A DNA stretch of 64,000 bases from Azadirachta indica (GCA_022749755.1 CM040442.1:16590457-16654456), one strand, 5' to 3'; shown: positions 1 to 11,432, numbered from the stretch's first letter. Notes: a model not told the origin generated them from the letters alone. Program-made: numbers and translations.

Positions 1-1178
1 ATTTTGTTTTCTAAATTTGTTAGTGAAATAATAAACTGAAAAAAAAAGTTTAATAATTTAGGTTTTAGGTTTTTTGAAAAATTGGAATTAAATTATTATA
101 ATTAAAAAATTATCTTACTTCATTATTTTTAGTAAACTTTAGAAATAAAAATGATAATAACTTAGCAAGTTAATTAACGAGAGTAAAAGTCACAGGATTT
201 ATCTATTGTTTTTTCACATAGGGTATAGCTTTTCTTTCTCATAGACAATTTCTTATACTAAATAGTTGGCTTGGATTATAGATTGCTATTGATGCTATTA
301 GAATTTAAGGTCTTGGAATTAATTACAATTTGCTAATTTTTGATTGTCTGTCTCCTTTCTTCGTTGTAATATGTGCATTGCAAAAAGAAAAGCTCATGAA
401 TATTCATATTTATTTTTTGCTTCAATTAATTGGTATTGCAGGTAGTACCACAGCATGAAGATGCTGTTAATAGTTTAACCTGGAGATTAATTCTTAGTAA
501 ATGACATAAAATCAAAGCACATTACCAGTATACATAAAAAAATGACCACGTGATAATTAGAAGATTTGGGGGGTGGCATAGTATAGTATGACATGTGATA
601 AATAAATGACTTTTTGTTGGTCATTCTGTATGATTCAAACTAGAAATGTGAAACTTTATATGCTTGAAATTTAACTCTTTTGAATTCTATATGTTCCCTT
701 TATAAGTTATTGTGTATTCAATTATGTTTTGATTTTCAAGTTTAATTTTTAATATTTGATTTAGAATAATTACATTATTTGTTCATTTTAATTATTATAT
801 TTTTATTAAAAATTAATTTAAATTATTGACTAATAAATTGGATTAATACTATTGATAATATATTATTTTTAATTTTTTATTCAAAAAATATTTATTGATA
901 CTAATCTTGTGTTAACAAAAACAACCAACAACATCATAGAAATTTAAACAACTCTGACATTGCGAAAACATTAATAATTTCAGATACAATATAGTCAGAA
1001 GTTTTAGATATCAGTTTGTAATACTATATCCTAATACCTTGGGGACGATTAATAAATGTTGATACTGTTAGGCAAATATTCTAGTTAGTTTCAGCATTTA
1101 CTAGTTGGAGCATTTAAGTTATTAAAACGTATCACTAATATTAAAGAGCTATCAATATAAGGCATTTTTCTAGTAGTG
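1..1178. mobile_element. AT-rich tract ending in a CACTA-type transposon terminus
   Basis: No coding sequence is visible. The last 14 bases (1165-1178) read TTTTTCTAGTAGTG, the reverse complement of the CACTACTAGAAAA end typical of plant CACTA (En/Spm, CMC) transposons. About 150 bases inside the end carry loosely repeated short motifs, as subterminal regions do. The other end would lie left of the window, so the element's length and coding content are unknown. A matching opposite terminus, CACTACTAGAAAATAATTA, occurs at 60502, but the two are 59 kb apart and probably belong to different copies. Confidence 0.45.
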
Positions 1179-1489
1179 CATTTCATTTAACTTTCCATTA
1201 ACCAAAGGAGTTTTTTAATGTTAAAAAGCTATTTTCAAATTTTTTTTAATGTCATTTTGTTAGCATTGAAGAAGGATTTTTGAAAATTATAAAAAAAATT
1301 ATTTTTTTCTACTGAAAAAAGTCCAAATTTTGGGTTTATGATAATAAAACCTTTTGAGTTTTTATTTAAATTTAAATTGTTTAAAGTACCTTTATTTTAT
1401 TTTAATAATTTTATGAAAAAATAGCTATAATAACTTACGATCGAAAATGGCTATAATAATATCATAAGCATCCAAGGAGTTAATGGTTT

Positions 1490-1600
1490 ATATTGATTCA
1501 AAAAAAGATAAGAATTACATTAAACAAAAGTAGCTGCCTCAAACAGATTCATGGACAACAATCCAAATGACTCAAAACCATTACCCTCCTAGCCTCAACG
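1490..1600 (-). repeat. Relic of receptor-kinase 3' flank, second copy
   Basis: A run with the words AAAAGTAGCTGCCTCAA, AGATTCATG and AAAACCATTACCC resembles 10150-10260, which lies just downstream (minus strand) of the receptor-kinase exon at 10270-10518. I read it as a duplicated 3' flank without its coding part. No kinase coding sequence is visible next to it. Confidence 0.4.
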
Positions 1601-2280
1601 TTGGGATGTAATTTTATATTTTCTTAAATTACAATGGAATAATTATTTGAATTTTATATATGGAATTTTGTGAATTTTAAATTAAAAAGGAATAGCTTTA
1701 TAGTGTCTCAAATTAAATTGGACCCAATAATTTTTTAAAATAGAAAAATTTATGAAATATAATAATTTTAAGATTTCAAATAATAACAATTAACAAATAT
1801 GCAAAAATGCAAAAAGTCAAAAATCATAATTTAACAAGATTTAGTATATAAATTGTTACCTATTTCGTGATGCATTTAGATTATTTTATTAGTATAAAAA
1901 TGGGAGAAATTATGGAATTTAAGTATAATATGTTAATATTCACAAATTTGATTGGACTGATTTATAATATTTACAAAAATAATATACAAAACTATAAAAT
2001 ATCCACAAGAATATACTATGGTCGTTTTAACTTGCATAAATCAATATGAAGTATCTACCTTGAATTCATAACTGGCAAAATGAATTGCTTTTGCTTCCCT
2101 GCTTACTATTGCTATCACCTCAACTGCTTTCGACCTGCTTGCTCCCTTTAGAATGAATATAAAAAATAATGCCCTTTACACAAGACCACTGAACCAGTTC
2201 AAAATGAAGTTTCCCTCCTATATTGACAACACATAAAGATCCCTTAACACGCCTTCTCTCAATTGTGTTCATTTTTTTGT
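1600..2280. other. AT-rich intergenic tract
   Basis: No gene or clear repeat seen. A 60-codon plus-strand frame at 1867-2049 has AT-driven composition and no recognisable domain, so it is not called a gene. Confidence 0.5.
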
Positions 2281-2430
2281 TTTTGTATCCAGTGTATTTT
2301 ACATGTAAAGCATTTGCATTTCTTTGTAGAAACTAAAAATTGGATCGACATAATATCAATCCATTAAAATTTGCATGACTATAATTAAACTAAAAAATGA
2401 TATTAGTTAATTGAGATGATTTATCCATGT

Positions 2431-3712
2431 TGATGCGGAAAAATATCAACCTTAATGAGGTGGAATATTAGGTGAGATAGTATTCGAGTTAAAGATGAAT
2501 GCCTAGTCAATAGTCTAAGCTCAGTTTTTCGCACTCATTCTGACTTCGTTCTAGCCCCGAAGAGTCCTTTTGAGATGATCTTTCATGTGTCCCTAAGTTG
2601 TGAGCTACGCTATCACGAACCATCCTCACCTCTATACTTGCTGACTATGATCCCGAACCAGACAAATTCTCTTATAACAATGAACACAGTTGAGGTTTTT
2701 TGGCATGCCCACTCCGACACTCAAACCAGAAGCTTAAGGGAGTGAATTTAAAGTTCGACTTAAGTAGCTCAAAATGGTGAACACAAAACAAGTTTATATA
2801 AAAAGGGGAAAATCAAACAAAATGCATACAAGGCACATGAGTATAGGGGAGATATTCCCCTTTATAAGGCAAGAACAGTGACAAACCTCTAAAGAGCATC
2901 TGCAATGAGTGTTTTAAAGTTGTCTTAAGAGACATCTACAAACAAACAAAGTCTTCTTCTTGTTTTCTAAAGTGAAAAAATATGAAGTAACTTATGTTTA
3001 TAGTGTGAGAGAGTAAAAATGAGTCAAAAAATTAAGAGAACGCCCCCCTTTATCTTAACATAAGTACCTTTATATATCTCACCTTTTTTATCTTGTGATT
3101 AGATAGAAAGTATTGTCCTAATTTCCTATGTTTTGCCTTTCCATGTTTTTATCGTTTGAAATCTTATCTTGACGCCAAAACTAAGGCCAAGTGGTGAGTT
3201 AGGATTGGTCTTCATGAGTTTGTCCAAGATTACATGTCATGTGGCATGATTTTATTCGGGTAGGAGATTACCTTATCCCTTATGTATACATGGCGAAAGC
3301 TCATTCCTTTTATTTGTGGTCCCACAAATACTGAGAGCATCAAATAGGGCCCATTTTCAACCTCCTAAAAGCTGAACTATCTTCCTATTTAGGTGGCTAT
3401 TTTAGGTGGCGTCAAGTGGTCCCTCTAGGTGATCTGGAAACATAAGAAGCCTTTTTCATAGTTTTAGAGACCAAATCCCTTAACTCTTGAGATTATTTCA
3501 GAGTGAAATCCACTATTTTGTTATCTTTTTGTGGACTATTGGTTATAGGTCACGTGACACCCTTCATATGAATAACCTTTAAACTACTTGAGGTTGTTTC
3601 CCACCTCAATAGGGATCCTTCGTGAGGTGGGTTTTGACATGAGCGGATCATCCCATAGGTGTTGGTTAGAGCATTGTGGTTTATATGCTGCCACGTGTCC
3701 AGCTTATTTACA
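2431..3712 (-). repeat. 3' LTR of Tat-type gypsy element
   Basis: This is a direct repeat of 7698-8984. The opening TGATGCGGAAAAATATCAACC matches TGATGCAGAAAAATATCAACC at 7698, and similarity continues through CACGTGACACCCTT to the end at CAGCTTATTTACA. Many point differences between the LTRs indicate an old insertion. Confidence 0.88.
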
Positions 3713-5240
3713 CCTTATAATAGAGGTCACCTTATAATGGCTAAGGAGACAGCAAAGGCATTTGAAACTTTTAAGCATTCCTCGCCCACGTCACATTGTG
3801 TTCCCTCTTTTTTAATGGTTTTAGCTTTGCCCCCTTGGGACATATGCATATCCCAGCACCTACTCAGGGTAATCTGAGATAGCGGAGAATATATGTTTAT
3901 GGCGAACAACTTTCTAAACTTATTTTGCTCCCCTTCACTTGGGTAGAGCTTGAAGAAATTTCCACCTAATTTAGGGCGAAGTTAGTCGATAATCCCTTGT
4001 GAGTTAAGAGTTTGCTCTTTCTCAACTTGGAATGAAATGACCAAGAGGTGCACATAAAAAATTTACCAAAGTGTAGGCCCTATAGTTTAAATTTTTCTCT
4101 CATCTCTCTAGCATGCGCAGATCTTGGAACTCTAAGCATTAAGGAAGGATAATGATGGGCCTAACTCCCACCTATGACTCTTGGGTTTCCAAAAGAACCC
4201 TTCCTTTAGTTTAAGTTTTCCTCATTTCTTTTTAACCTCTTCATAATAGAGCAAAAGGCTAAGCGTAATGATGATGGACTTCAATAGAATAAGATGAGAG
4301 GCTAACAAATATTTGGCTGAGACCCAATCAAAATATAGCGGGGACTAATTTAAAAATTTCTTGGTTGCTTCCTCAAAACGTATAGTTTCTTATAACTTCT
4401 TTTTCTCTTTTGTTTTTGTTTTACGATGACCCACCGTAGCCAATCTTTTGGCTTATGCAATGCAATGGGAACAATTATGTCCCTTCACTTTTTAATCTCA
4501 ATTTAATAATAACCTTTTGGGTAGGGTTTGCAGGTCAATGAAAATATTCCTTTTTCTCTTTTTCTCATTTTGGAATCACACTGTCCCGTTGTACGCCCTA
4601 GTTGTCGTCTTCCTCCCTGTGCCCTTGTTTATTTATTTCCAACAACACTACATAGTCTCTTTTCAAACGCACTTTTAGTTGTCGATAGCCAGAAAAGGAC
4701 AAATCTTGCCTTTCCGATGCTTCATCATAGTGGCTCCCGCTGTCTTGTGACCTCGTTGACACTTACCCATCGTCCTTGCCTCTTACATTCTTCACCAGAT
4801 TTCATCTTCGAAAAACTCAAGAGGTAAAATTACTCCCTTTATTTTTCGCATTATGGCTCTGATTTTGCTTTCCTGTATCCTATTTACATTTAACGGGTTC
4901 ATAAATCCATTCCTTCACTAGAATGTGTTTTGTGGGTCGTTGCTCTTTTCTTTTTTTTTCTTGGTTTCCTTACGACTTGGTCGGTGTTGTATATCTTATA
5001 ATGCAAAAAATATTGCTTGTCATGTTTTATTTGCTCACTATTATTCGTATTAGGATACGGAGGCTTTTCTGATATACTTGTGCTTTGATGCTTGGAGTTG
5101 TTTTTTAGTGTGCATTTGCTGTTGAGTATACATTTGCAATCACGAAGGGCATATTTTGCATGTTTCGTTGATAAATAACATGCTTTGGATTGTAGTGCTT
5201 TACCCTTTTTGTGCCTTTGCATCCTATTTTTGTTCTTGTG
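3713..5240 (-). other. Internal non-pol segment of the gypsy element
   Basis: Between the 3' LTR and the broken RNase H start there are 1.5 kb with no recognised domain on either strand. Integrase should be here and is absent. A plus-strand frame at 4528-4827 (99 codons) and the tail of a minus-strand frame at 4899-5240 have no family resemblance that I can see. The segment could be 3' untranslated retrotransposon sequence, a remnant of an antisense ORF, or foreign DNA. Confidence 0.45.
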
Positions 5241-6040
5241 CATGGTTCCCACTTGAGGCTTGGTTAAGATTGGCGAAATAGCTAAATAAGTTTTCAATTT
5301 CTGAAAATTAACTTCACAATCTTCACTCCATTGCTGCGTCTTTACCCTTTTTATGGCTTAAAAAAAGGGATATCATCTATTTATGCACTTAGTTACAAAC
5401 TGACTCAGTACGGTGATTCTCTTCACTAAGCTCTATATTTCCTTGGTCGTCTGAGGAGATCTTATCTCGAAAATGCCTAGATTCTTTCCAGATTAGCCTT
5501 TGTCCCCATCTGGTAGACTATGTAACCCAGAAACTTCCCGGTTACCACTATAAAGACGCATTTTTCTAAATTAAGTTTCATACCAAACTTCCTCAACATA
5601 TGGAATATCCCTCTGAGGTGAGATATGTGGTCAGCTATCTTCATCGACTTGGTGATCATGTCGTTAACATAAATTTTCATGGTGTTGCCTATTTATTCTT
5701 TGAAGAGCTTGTTTACTATTTGTTGATATGTAGTTCCCGTATTTTTCAAATTGAAGGGCATTATCATATTGCAATAAAGTCTCTTGTTTGTGATGAAGGA
5801 AGTTCCCTCTTTATCTGAGGTGTACATCTTTATTTGGTTGTAAGTAGAAATGATATCCTAAAGTCAAGCAATTTATAGCCAGTTGTAACATCGACTAACT
5901 AATCTATCTAAGGTAGTGGAAAGCTGTCCTTGGGGTACGTCTTATTCAGGTTTGTGTAATCGATACACATGCACCATTTACCGTTTAGCTTCTTTACTAA
6001 CATAACGTTGGATACCTAATACGGATACTTTGCCTCAAGC
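5240..6040 (-). pseudogene. Gypsy reverse transcriptase, truncated at RNase H
   Basis: Read on the minus strand from about 6040 downward, successive RT blocks appear: KWCMCIDYTNLNK, then FPLP, then VTTGYKLLDF. They are followed by the palm motif YVNDM near 5665 and KFLGYIV near 5530. The first catalytic Asp of the usual YVDD box is Asn here, which would disable polymerisation. A region resembling the start of RNase H (FQKLKTYLAI, near 5285) follows, after which the similarity stops at about 5240. Stops and frame changes interrupt the reading. The 3' end of gag lies directly upstream with no protease between. The block order matches Tat-lineage gypsy pol by family resemblance. The exact clade is inference. 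Confidence 0.85.
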
Positions 6041-6049
6041 GAAAATTCC

Positions 6050-7650
6050 TTCAAATATCCATTATTGATCAAACTTTAAATTTGCTCCTTTAGATCAAAG
6101 CAATCAGTTGTCTTATGTCTGTAATCCTCATGAAAGTCACAATACTTCTTTAGATTTCTTTTGGAAGGTACGGTGGTCAACTTGGGCAGCTTTATCAAGA
6201 GGCCTTTATTCCTTATGACATTAAACACTTGTTCCTTTTACACATTCAAGAAATGGTAGGTTTATGCGATGGCGAATTCTCTTTTTGGCGGATGAGGCAC
6301 TTCTCTTGGTGACAACAGAGGCGAGGGCTTTAATGCCTCTAGTCTTGACTGAGGTGGATGTTTATAAGATAAGGGTGTCTTCTGGCTCTCTCGTTGACGC
6401 AAGATTCATTCCTGCTGAGGAGGGACAAGCATGGGTTGCCTAGCATCTTGCTTCTTCTTTTCCCTCCTTTTTTCCATTAAGATCCTTAGCCTTTTCCCTT
6501 TCCTTTTTTATATTGCACTTCTTTTAAATGGCGATTTGCTTCATAGTACGATTATAAGCCTCCCGATATGAGGTAGGTGGCCTCTCCTCAAATGACATCT
6601 ACTGAGGTCTAGTATGAAGGTTGTAATAAAAGTTCTTTAAGGTTTTTAATTCTTCATAAACACCTATTCACATCACCTCATTAAGGTAACACTTCACATA
6701 CTCATGCAACAGCTTTTGTCCTTTTTGTTTGATGTATTAGAGAAAGGAAGGATCCTTGGTTGGTCATTTAGCCTCTTGAAAATGGCAGACAAACTTGTTG
6801 GTGAAGGTGGTGAAGTCACTTATACTTCATAATGGAAGCTTCTTATACCATGTTTTGTTCGGCCCATTTAAGGCGGTTGGAAACACCTTACACATTACCT
6901 TATTGGGTACTCCTTAGACCAATAACAAGCTCTAAAAATTTTCTACATAAATTACTGAATTAGATTGCCTACTATGAGAGTCAAGTTGTGGCATTCTGAA
7001 CTTCCCAAGTAAGGTAGCATTTTTCATATAGTTAGCAAGAGGTAAACTGAAGTCGCCCATGATACCAAGTGAGCTAAGTTCCCTCCAGCTTGCCTTGAGT
7101 TCCCTCATTTCATCCTACATGTCAAGTAATTGTTTACGCAAACATTTCACATAAATAGATTCAAGGTTATTACCTTCCCCTTGCTTCCTCAAGTTGGTTA
7201 CTAACCATCAAACGATGGTCGTTGAGATAACTTCAAAGTGGTTTCTGAATGTTGGTCCTTAGCTAGGATAGTTGTGGTTGAGCATCTTGCTAACTAAGTA
7301 TGAATTGTTCTACTTAAGGAGAATTGCTCCTAGGTTGATTCCCTAATTGACTTACTAGATTTTGAGGCGGTGGTGGTAGTATACCCAGGTTGTCACACAA
7401 ATACTCCATGATGTACTGGAAAGGTGATATATTTTCAGCCAACTGTCTCACTTTGTTTGCTTTCTAGGTCTCCAAATCCCCGCTAGCTAGGATTTTGAGC
7501 TGGTGCCCTTTCATTTTGAGTTTTTGCGTAGTCATCCTGAGCTCAGTCTTGAGGCAGATGATTGCTCTGGCCCAACTCCCATATGGCCTCTCTTTCAGCC
7601 CTTTCAGAGATATAGAGTTTGGCATTTAACTTGTTTGGCAAGCGTGTAGG
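6050..7650 (-). pseudogene. Gypsy gag polyprotein relic
   Basis: On the minus strand, segments typical of Tat-type gag can be read. FTNKFVCHFQEAK (near 6800) and HEYVK (near 6695) belong to the retrotransposon gag domain, and FHEDYRHKTTDCFDLKEQI (near 6130-6075) belongs to its C-terminal part. Several in-frame stops and frame changes are present. The sequence passes almost directly into reverse transcriptase at about 6040-6060, so the protease-coding part is deleted. The N-terminal boundary is uncertain. Gag would form the virus-like particle of the retrotransposon. Confidence 0.8.
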
Positions 7651-7675
7651 TTGTAGTAAGGTCTTTTGTTCTGCG

Positions 7676-7693
7676 TCTCCACAAACGATGCCA
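7676..7693 (-). other. Primer-binding site of the gypsy element
   Basis: Immediately internal to the 5' LTR, the minus strand reads TGGCATCGTTTGTGGAGA, starting 4 bases after the LTR end. This resembles the TGGCRCCGTYTGTGGGG-type primer-binding sites of plant gypsy elements with a few substitutions. The matching tRNA was not determined. Confidence 0.6.
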
Positions 7694-7697
7694 TTAT

Positions 7698-8984
7698 TGA
7701 TGCAGAAAAATATCAACCCTGGTGAGGTGGGATAGTAGGTGAGCTAATATCCGAGTTGGAGATGAATGTCAAGTCAATAATTTAAGCTCAACTTTTTGTA
7801 CCCATTCTCACTTCATTCTAGCCCTAAAAAGTCTTTCTGAGATGGTCTTTCACTCGTCTCTCAGTCGTGAGCCAAGCCATCACAAACTATCTTTACCCTA
7901 TCCTCGCTAAGCCCAGTCTCGAATCAAATAAATCCTTCTACAGTAGAGAACACAATAAAAAAATAGACACCGAAGGTTTTTCGACAAGCCTGCTCTAACG
8001 CTCAAGTCAGTACGTTAAGGGAGTAAATTTAAAGTTCAACTTAAGTAGCTCAAAATGGTGAACACAAAGGAAATTCATGTGAAAAAGGGAAAGTCAACCA
8101 AAATGCACACAAGAGACATGAATATGAGGTAGATGTGGCCCTTTATAAGGCAAGAACAGTGAACAAACCTCAAAAGAGCACCTATAATGAGTATTTTAAG
8201 GTTGTCTTGAGAGACACGTACGAATAAATAAAATCTTCTTCTTGTTTTCTAAAGTGCAAAAGTGTGAAGTAATTTGTGTTTATAGTGAGAAAGAGTAAAA
8301 ATGAGCCAAAAACCCCCCTTTATCTTAAGATAAGTGTTTTTATATATTTCACCTTTCTTGACTTGTGATTTGTTGGAAAGTGTTGCCCTAATTTCCCATG
8401 TTTTGCCTTCCCACGTTTTCACGATTTGAAACTTTATCTTGGAGCCAAAATTAAGGACACGTGGTGAGTTAGGATTAGTCTTCATGACCCTGTCCAATAT
8501 TATATGCCACGTGACATTATTTAATTTGAGTAGGAGATTACCTTATCCTTTATGTACACATGGCGTAGGCTCATTTTTTTTTTATTTATGGCCCCTTAAA
8601 CATTGACAGCATCAGGTGGAGTCCATTTTTAGCCTCTTAGGAGCTAAACTGTCTTTTTGATTAAGTGGCTATTTTAGGCGATGTCAGGTGCTCTCCCTAG
8701 GTGATCTAAAAATATAGGAAACTTTTTTCATATTTTTGAAAGTCAAATCACTTTACTTTTGGGATTATTATAAATTGGAGTTCACTCTTTTGTTTTCTTT
8801 TCTAAACTATTAGTTATAGGCCACGTGACACCCTTAATATAAATACCCTTTAAACTACTCGAAGTTGTTTCCCGTTTCAATAGAAATTTCTTGTGAGGTA
8901 GGTTTTAACATGAGCAAATCGTCCAATAGGTGCTGGATAGAGCATTATGGGTTTATGTACTATCAAGTGTCCTGCCTATTTTCA
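7698..8984 (-). repeat. 5' LTR of Tat-type gypsy element
   Basis: This is a direct repeat of 2431-3712, about 1287 bases. On the plus strand it starts TGATGCAG and ends CCTGCCTATTTTCA. It lies upstream (minus strand) of the primer-binding site and gag. Confidence 0.88.
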
Positions 8985-9960
8985 ACCAATAACAATTCAC
9001 AATCACTTTATTTACAATACTAGTCCAAATTAGTTCTCCATATCATCTTTTGAAATTTTATAAGTTGATTATTTCGGTATTATAGGTTTTACATCAATCT
9101 TGTCGCACATTTATAGCCCATTGAAGAAGACAAAAGTGATTTTAAACATTAAAAATTTATTTTATGCGTATTGATATCAAATTTAGTTATTAATTTATTT
9201 ATGTTGTGAAAAGGTCCGCCTTTTTTCTTTTTTCTTTTGGGGTTGGGTCATCTTTTCTAATTTTAATTCCATTAGATTTCTTATTGGTGATGTTTTAATC
9301 CGTCTGGATTTTGATAGGATCAAGTTTCATTGTCTGAAGGAGATTCCATGGGCCTAGCCGAAACAGGCCCGCTATACCTTAGCAACTGAGGATTTTGGAG
9401 GGAATAGGCCTGACAACACAACTTCAGGTCGATTTGTAGGAAGCCATGGACCTGTTTGATTTTCAGTCTCGCCCAGATAACATGGGTCTAGTTTGCGAAT
9501 CCGTTGGCCTAACGACGTGTTTCCTAAAATCTCTCCAAATTATTTTGGACAAAATCACCTCATCCTCCAACGAATCTTGAGTAGTAAGAGAGAGCTTTTC
9601 AAAATCTAATATTAAAATGTAATATATTTTTAAAAATAAACTAAACATATTCATTTAAAATTAATAAAAAATTTAAAATAAACATTAAAAATAATTAAAT
9701 TTCTATTTTAATTAGCAAATAAAATTAGTAAAATCTAAACATTAATTTCTGCTTTTATTTTTTATTTTGAAAAATATAATCTAAAACTTTATATATTTAT
9801 ACTATAAATTATTGTAACCTAGCATATACGAACAAACTAAACTTTTGTTCATCACTATATATATATTTTGGTCATTTGCATTACTACAATATTCTAGTAA
9901 TAAAATTTATCAAATGTATAAAAACTATTTTTGAATTCACAACACTTTTAAAAAAATAAA
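8985..9960. repeat. Intergenic repeat, copy A (with an insertion)
   Basis: 8985-9165 and 9530-9960 align by eye with 13310-13770 and with 42060-42560. Shared words include TTTACAATAC, ATTATTT, TTTACATCAAT, GACAAAAGT and ATAAATTATT. The left continuation of this copy is 2280-2430, on the far side of the gypsy element. A GC-richer block at about 9175-9530 is absent from the other copies. The repeat has no ORF. Copies A and C lie downstream of LRR-receptor relics on the minus strand, so it may be a duplicated gene flank and not a transposon. Confidence 0.6.
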
Positions 9961-10269
9961 ATTTATTGAACACTTAATTTATTTTCTTTGAAACTAATTA
10001 TTTCTTAAGCCCAATAGAAACATATTATTTTAAAATCTATAACAATATGAAATTGACCCTTAATATACATTAAAGAGTAATTATAAGCTTATAATTAAAA
10101 GTTGCTTTCAATTTATTTTTATTCAAGAAAACACAAGGATTAAATATAGAAAAAAAAAGTAGCTGTCTCAATAAAGGTACACGAGTACTATAAACAAAAT
10201 AGATTCATGAGGAATGATCACATGAATCAATCAAAATCATTCCTTTGTTTTTTAGTTCTAAGACAGAAA

Positions 10270-10518
10270 TTTTCCTACTAGGTTTTACCAATGGTGCTGT
10301 GTTGTAAGCGAGAAATTCTTGTGACAAGCCTTGAGCATTGGTTAGAGGTGATAGTCATTGGTCTAAAATGTCAATCAACCTTATCCTTTGATCAAATGAT
10401 AATGATGATAATGATGAAAGAAGATCTTTGGGATGACTTCCCATTAATACTTCTAGAGCTACTACACCAAAGTTATAAACATCACATTTCTCTGTCATAA
10501 CTGCAGTGTAAGCAATTT
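10270..10518 (-). pseudogene. LRR receptor kinase, second exon of kinase domain (relic)
   Basis: The minus strand carries a good 3' splice site (polypyrimidine tract then TTGCAG) at 10519-10530. It is followed by AYTAVMTEKCDVYNFGVVAL, kinase subdomains VIII-IX as found in plant LRR receptor kinases. The invariant Asp of subdomain IX (CDVYNFGVV) and the following VLMGSHP are visible. A stop codon interrupts the frame after LIDILDQ, about 55 codons into the exon, and the C-terminal part is degraded. In related kinases an intron interrupts at this same point, so this is a genuine second exon that has lost its first exon. No LRR or N-lobe sequence is found upstream (to about 11900). A functional product is impossible. 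Confidence 0.85.
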
Positions 10519-10529
10519 CTGCAAGAGAG

Positions 10530-11430
10530 AAAACAAATGTAGAAAACAAAAAATCTAGTATATTTATTTACCTCTTGATGTTCCAAGCAAAATCACCTTA
10601 ATCCTAAAATTAAGGATTAATTCTCATGAGTCACATAATCAATAGTATATAACACTTATCATTTGCAAAACTTAGTCATTTGTATCAGTAATATAGTAGA
10701 TTGACTGAGTATACCTAGATCTCTAATTTTTAATAAATCAACTACTTAGCTAATGACTATAAAACTTTGCAAGAATCATCTAGACATATATAGTAGCATA
10801 GTAAAAGTTTTATATTAGAATTCATGTTCAAACCATTTTAAATAAATTTTCATTCAGACTTTACAAATCTATAAACTCCACGTTTAAAGTGATATAGCTC
10901 AATTTTAAAATTTATAATAGATTATATATTTAGAATTAGGTTATGAAATTTTAATATGTTATAATAGATATAGTAAAAAATCATTAAGTAAGTTTTTATA
11001 ACTTTTAGAGACTATTTGGTCGACTTAGAAAATTTTACCATTCATGAACTACACATAATTAAGTGTTTTCTAATATCTTAGGGTCAAATTAAAAAATTTA
11101 TATAAAATCGAAAACAAAAGACCTTTGAATGAAATAAAATTTATCATGCCTGTTGAAACAGTTTTTCAAAATACACAATAAATAAATTTATAAAATTATT
11201 GAACCGAGCTACTATCTAAGGTCTATGTTTTACAAAAGTTTTCCTTGTTATCATTACTTATTCCTACGAATTCTTTAATTATTTCTATCACCAAAACTCA
11301 AGCTTATAGACTATAATTAATCTAAATCAATATATTTTCAATGTTCTCATGAGATTCTTAAGTAAAATGCATATCTGTAATTCATAACAATAACACAAAA
11401 CACAATAAAACTTGAAGAGATTGTTGGATT
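10530..11430. other. AT-rich tract without genes
   Basis: This lies upstream (minus strand) of the kinase exon. No kinase N-lobe, LRR or transmembrane coding sequence was recognised. It may be remnant intron or unrelated intergenic DNA. Confidence 0.4.
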
Positions 11431-11432
11431 AC

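Larger units (their letters stand above)
2431..8984 (-). mobile_element. Ty3/gypsy (Tat-type) LTR retrotransposon, internally deleted
   Basis: Two direct repeats of about 1.28 kb (2431-3712 and 7698-8984) enclose gag and reverse-transcriptase relics that read on the minus strand. Both repeats start TGATGC and end with CA on the plus strand, as LTRs do. The retained parts are gag (about 6050-7650), RT (about 5480-6040) and the start of RNase H (to about 5240). Protease, most of RNase H and integrase are gone. All frames carry stops, so the copy is dead. The 5 bases outside each LTR do not match, so no target-site duplication is recognisable. The flanks outside the two LTRs join into one intergenic repeat that is also found near 13.2 kb, which supports these insertion borders. 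Confidence 0.9.

Noticed and set aside
1867..2049. 60-codon plus-strand frame
   Set aside because: Ile/Asn/Lys-rich product typical of chance frames in AT-rich DNA. No domain and no promoter.
3659..3909. Overlapping short frames at the LTR border, plus and minus strands
   Set aside because: They lie across the 3' LTR end of the gypsy element and have no recognisable domain.
4528..4827. 99-codon plus-strand frame in the gypsy interior
   Set aside because: It opposes the element's coding strand and I recognise no family. A Tat antisense ORF was considered but no motif supports it.
5600..5818. 72-codon plus-strand frame
   Set aside because: Exact antisense shadow of the reverse transcriptase on the minus strand.
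9463..9654. 63-codon minus-strand frame
   Set aside because: Falls partly in the GC-richer insertion of repeat copy A. No domain.
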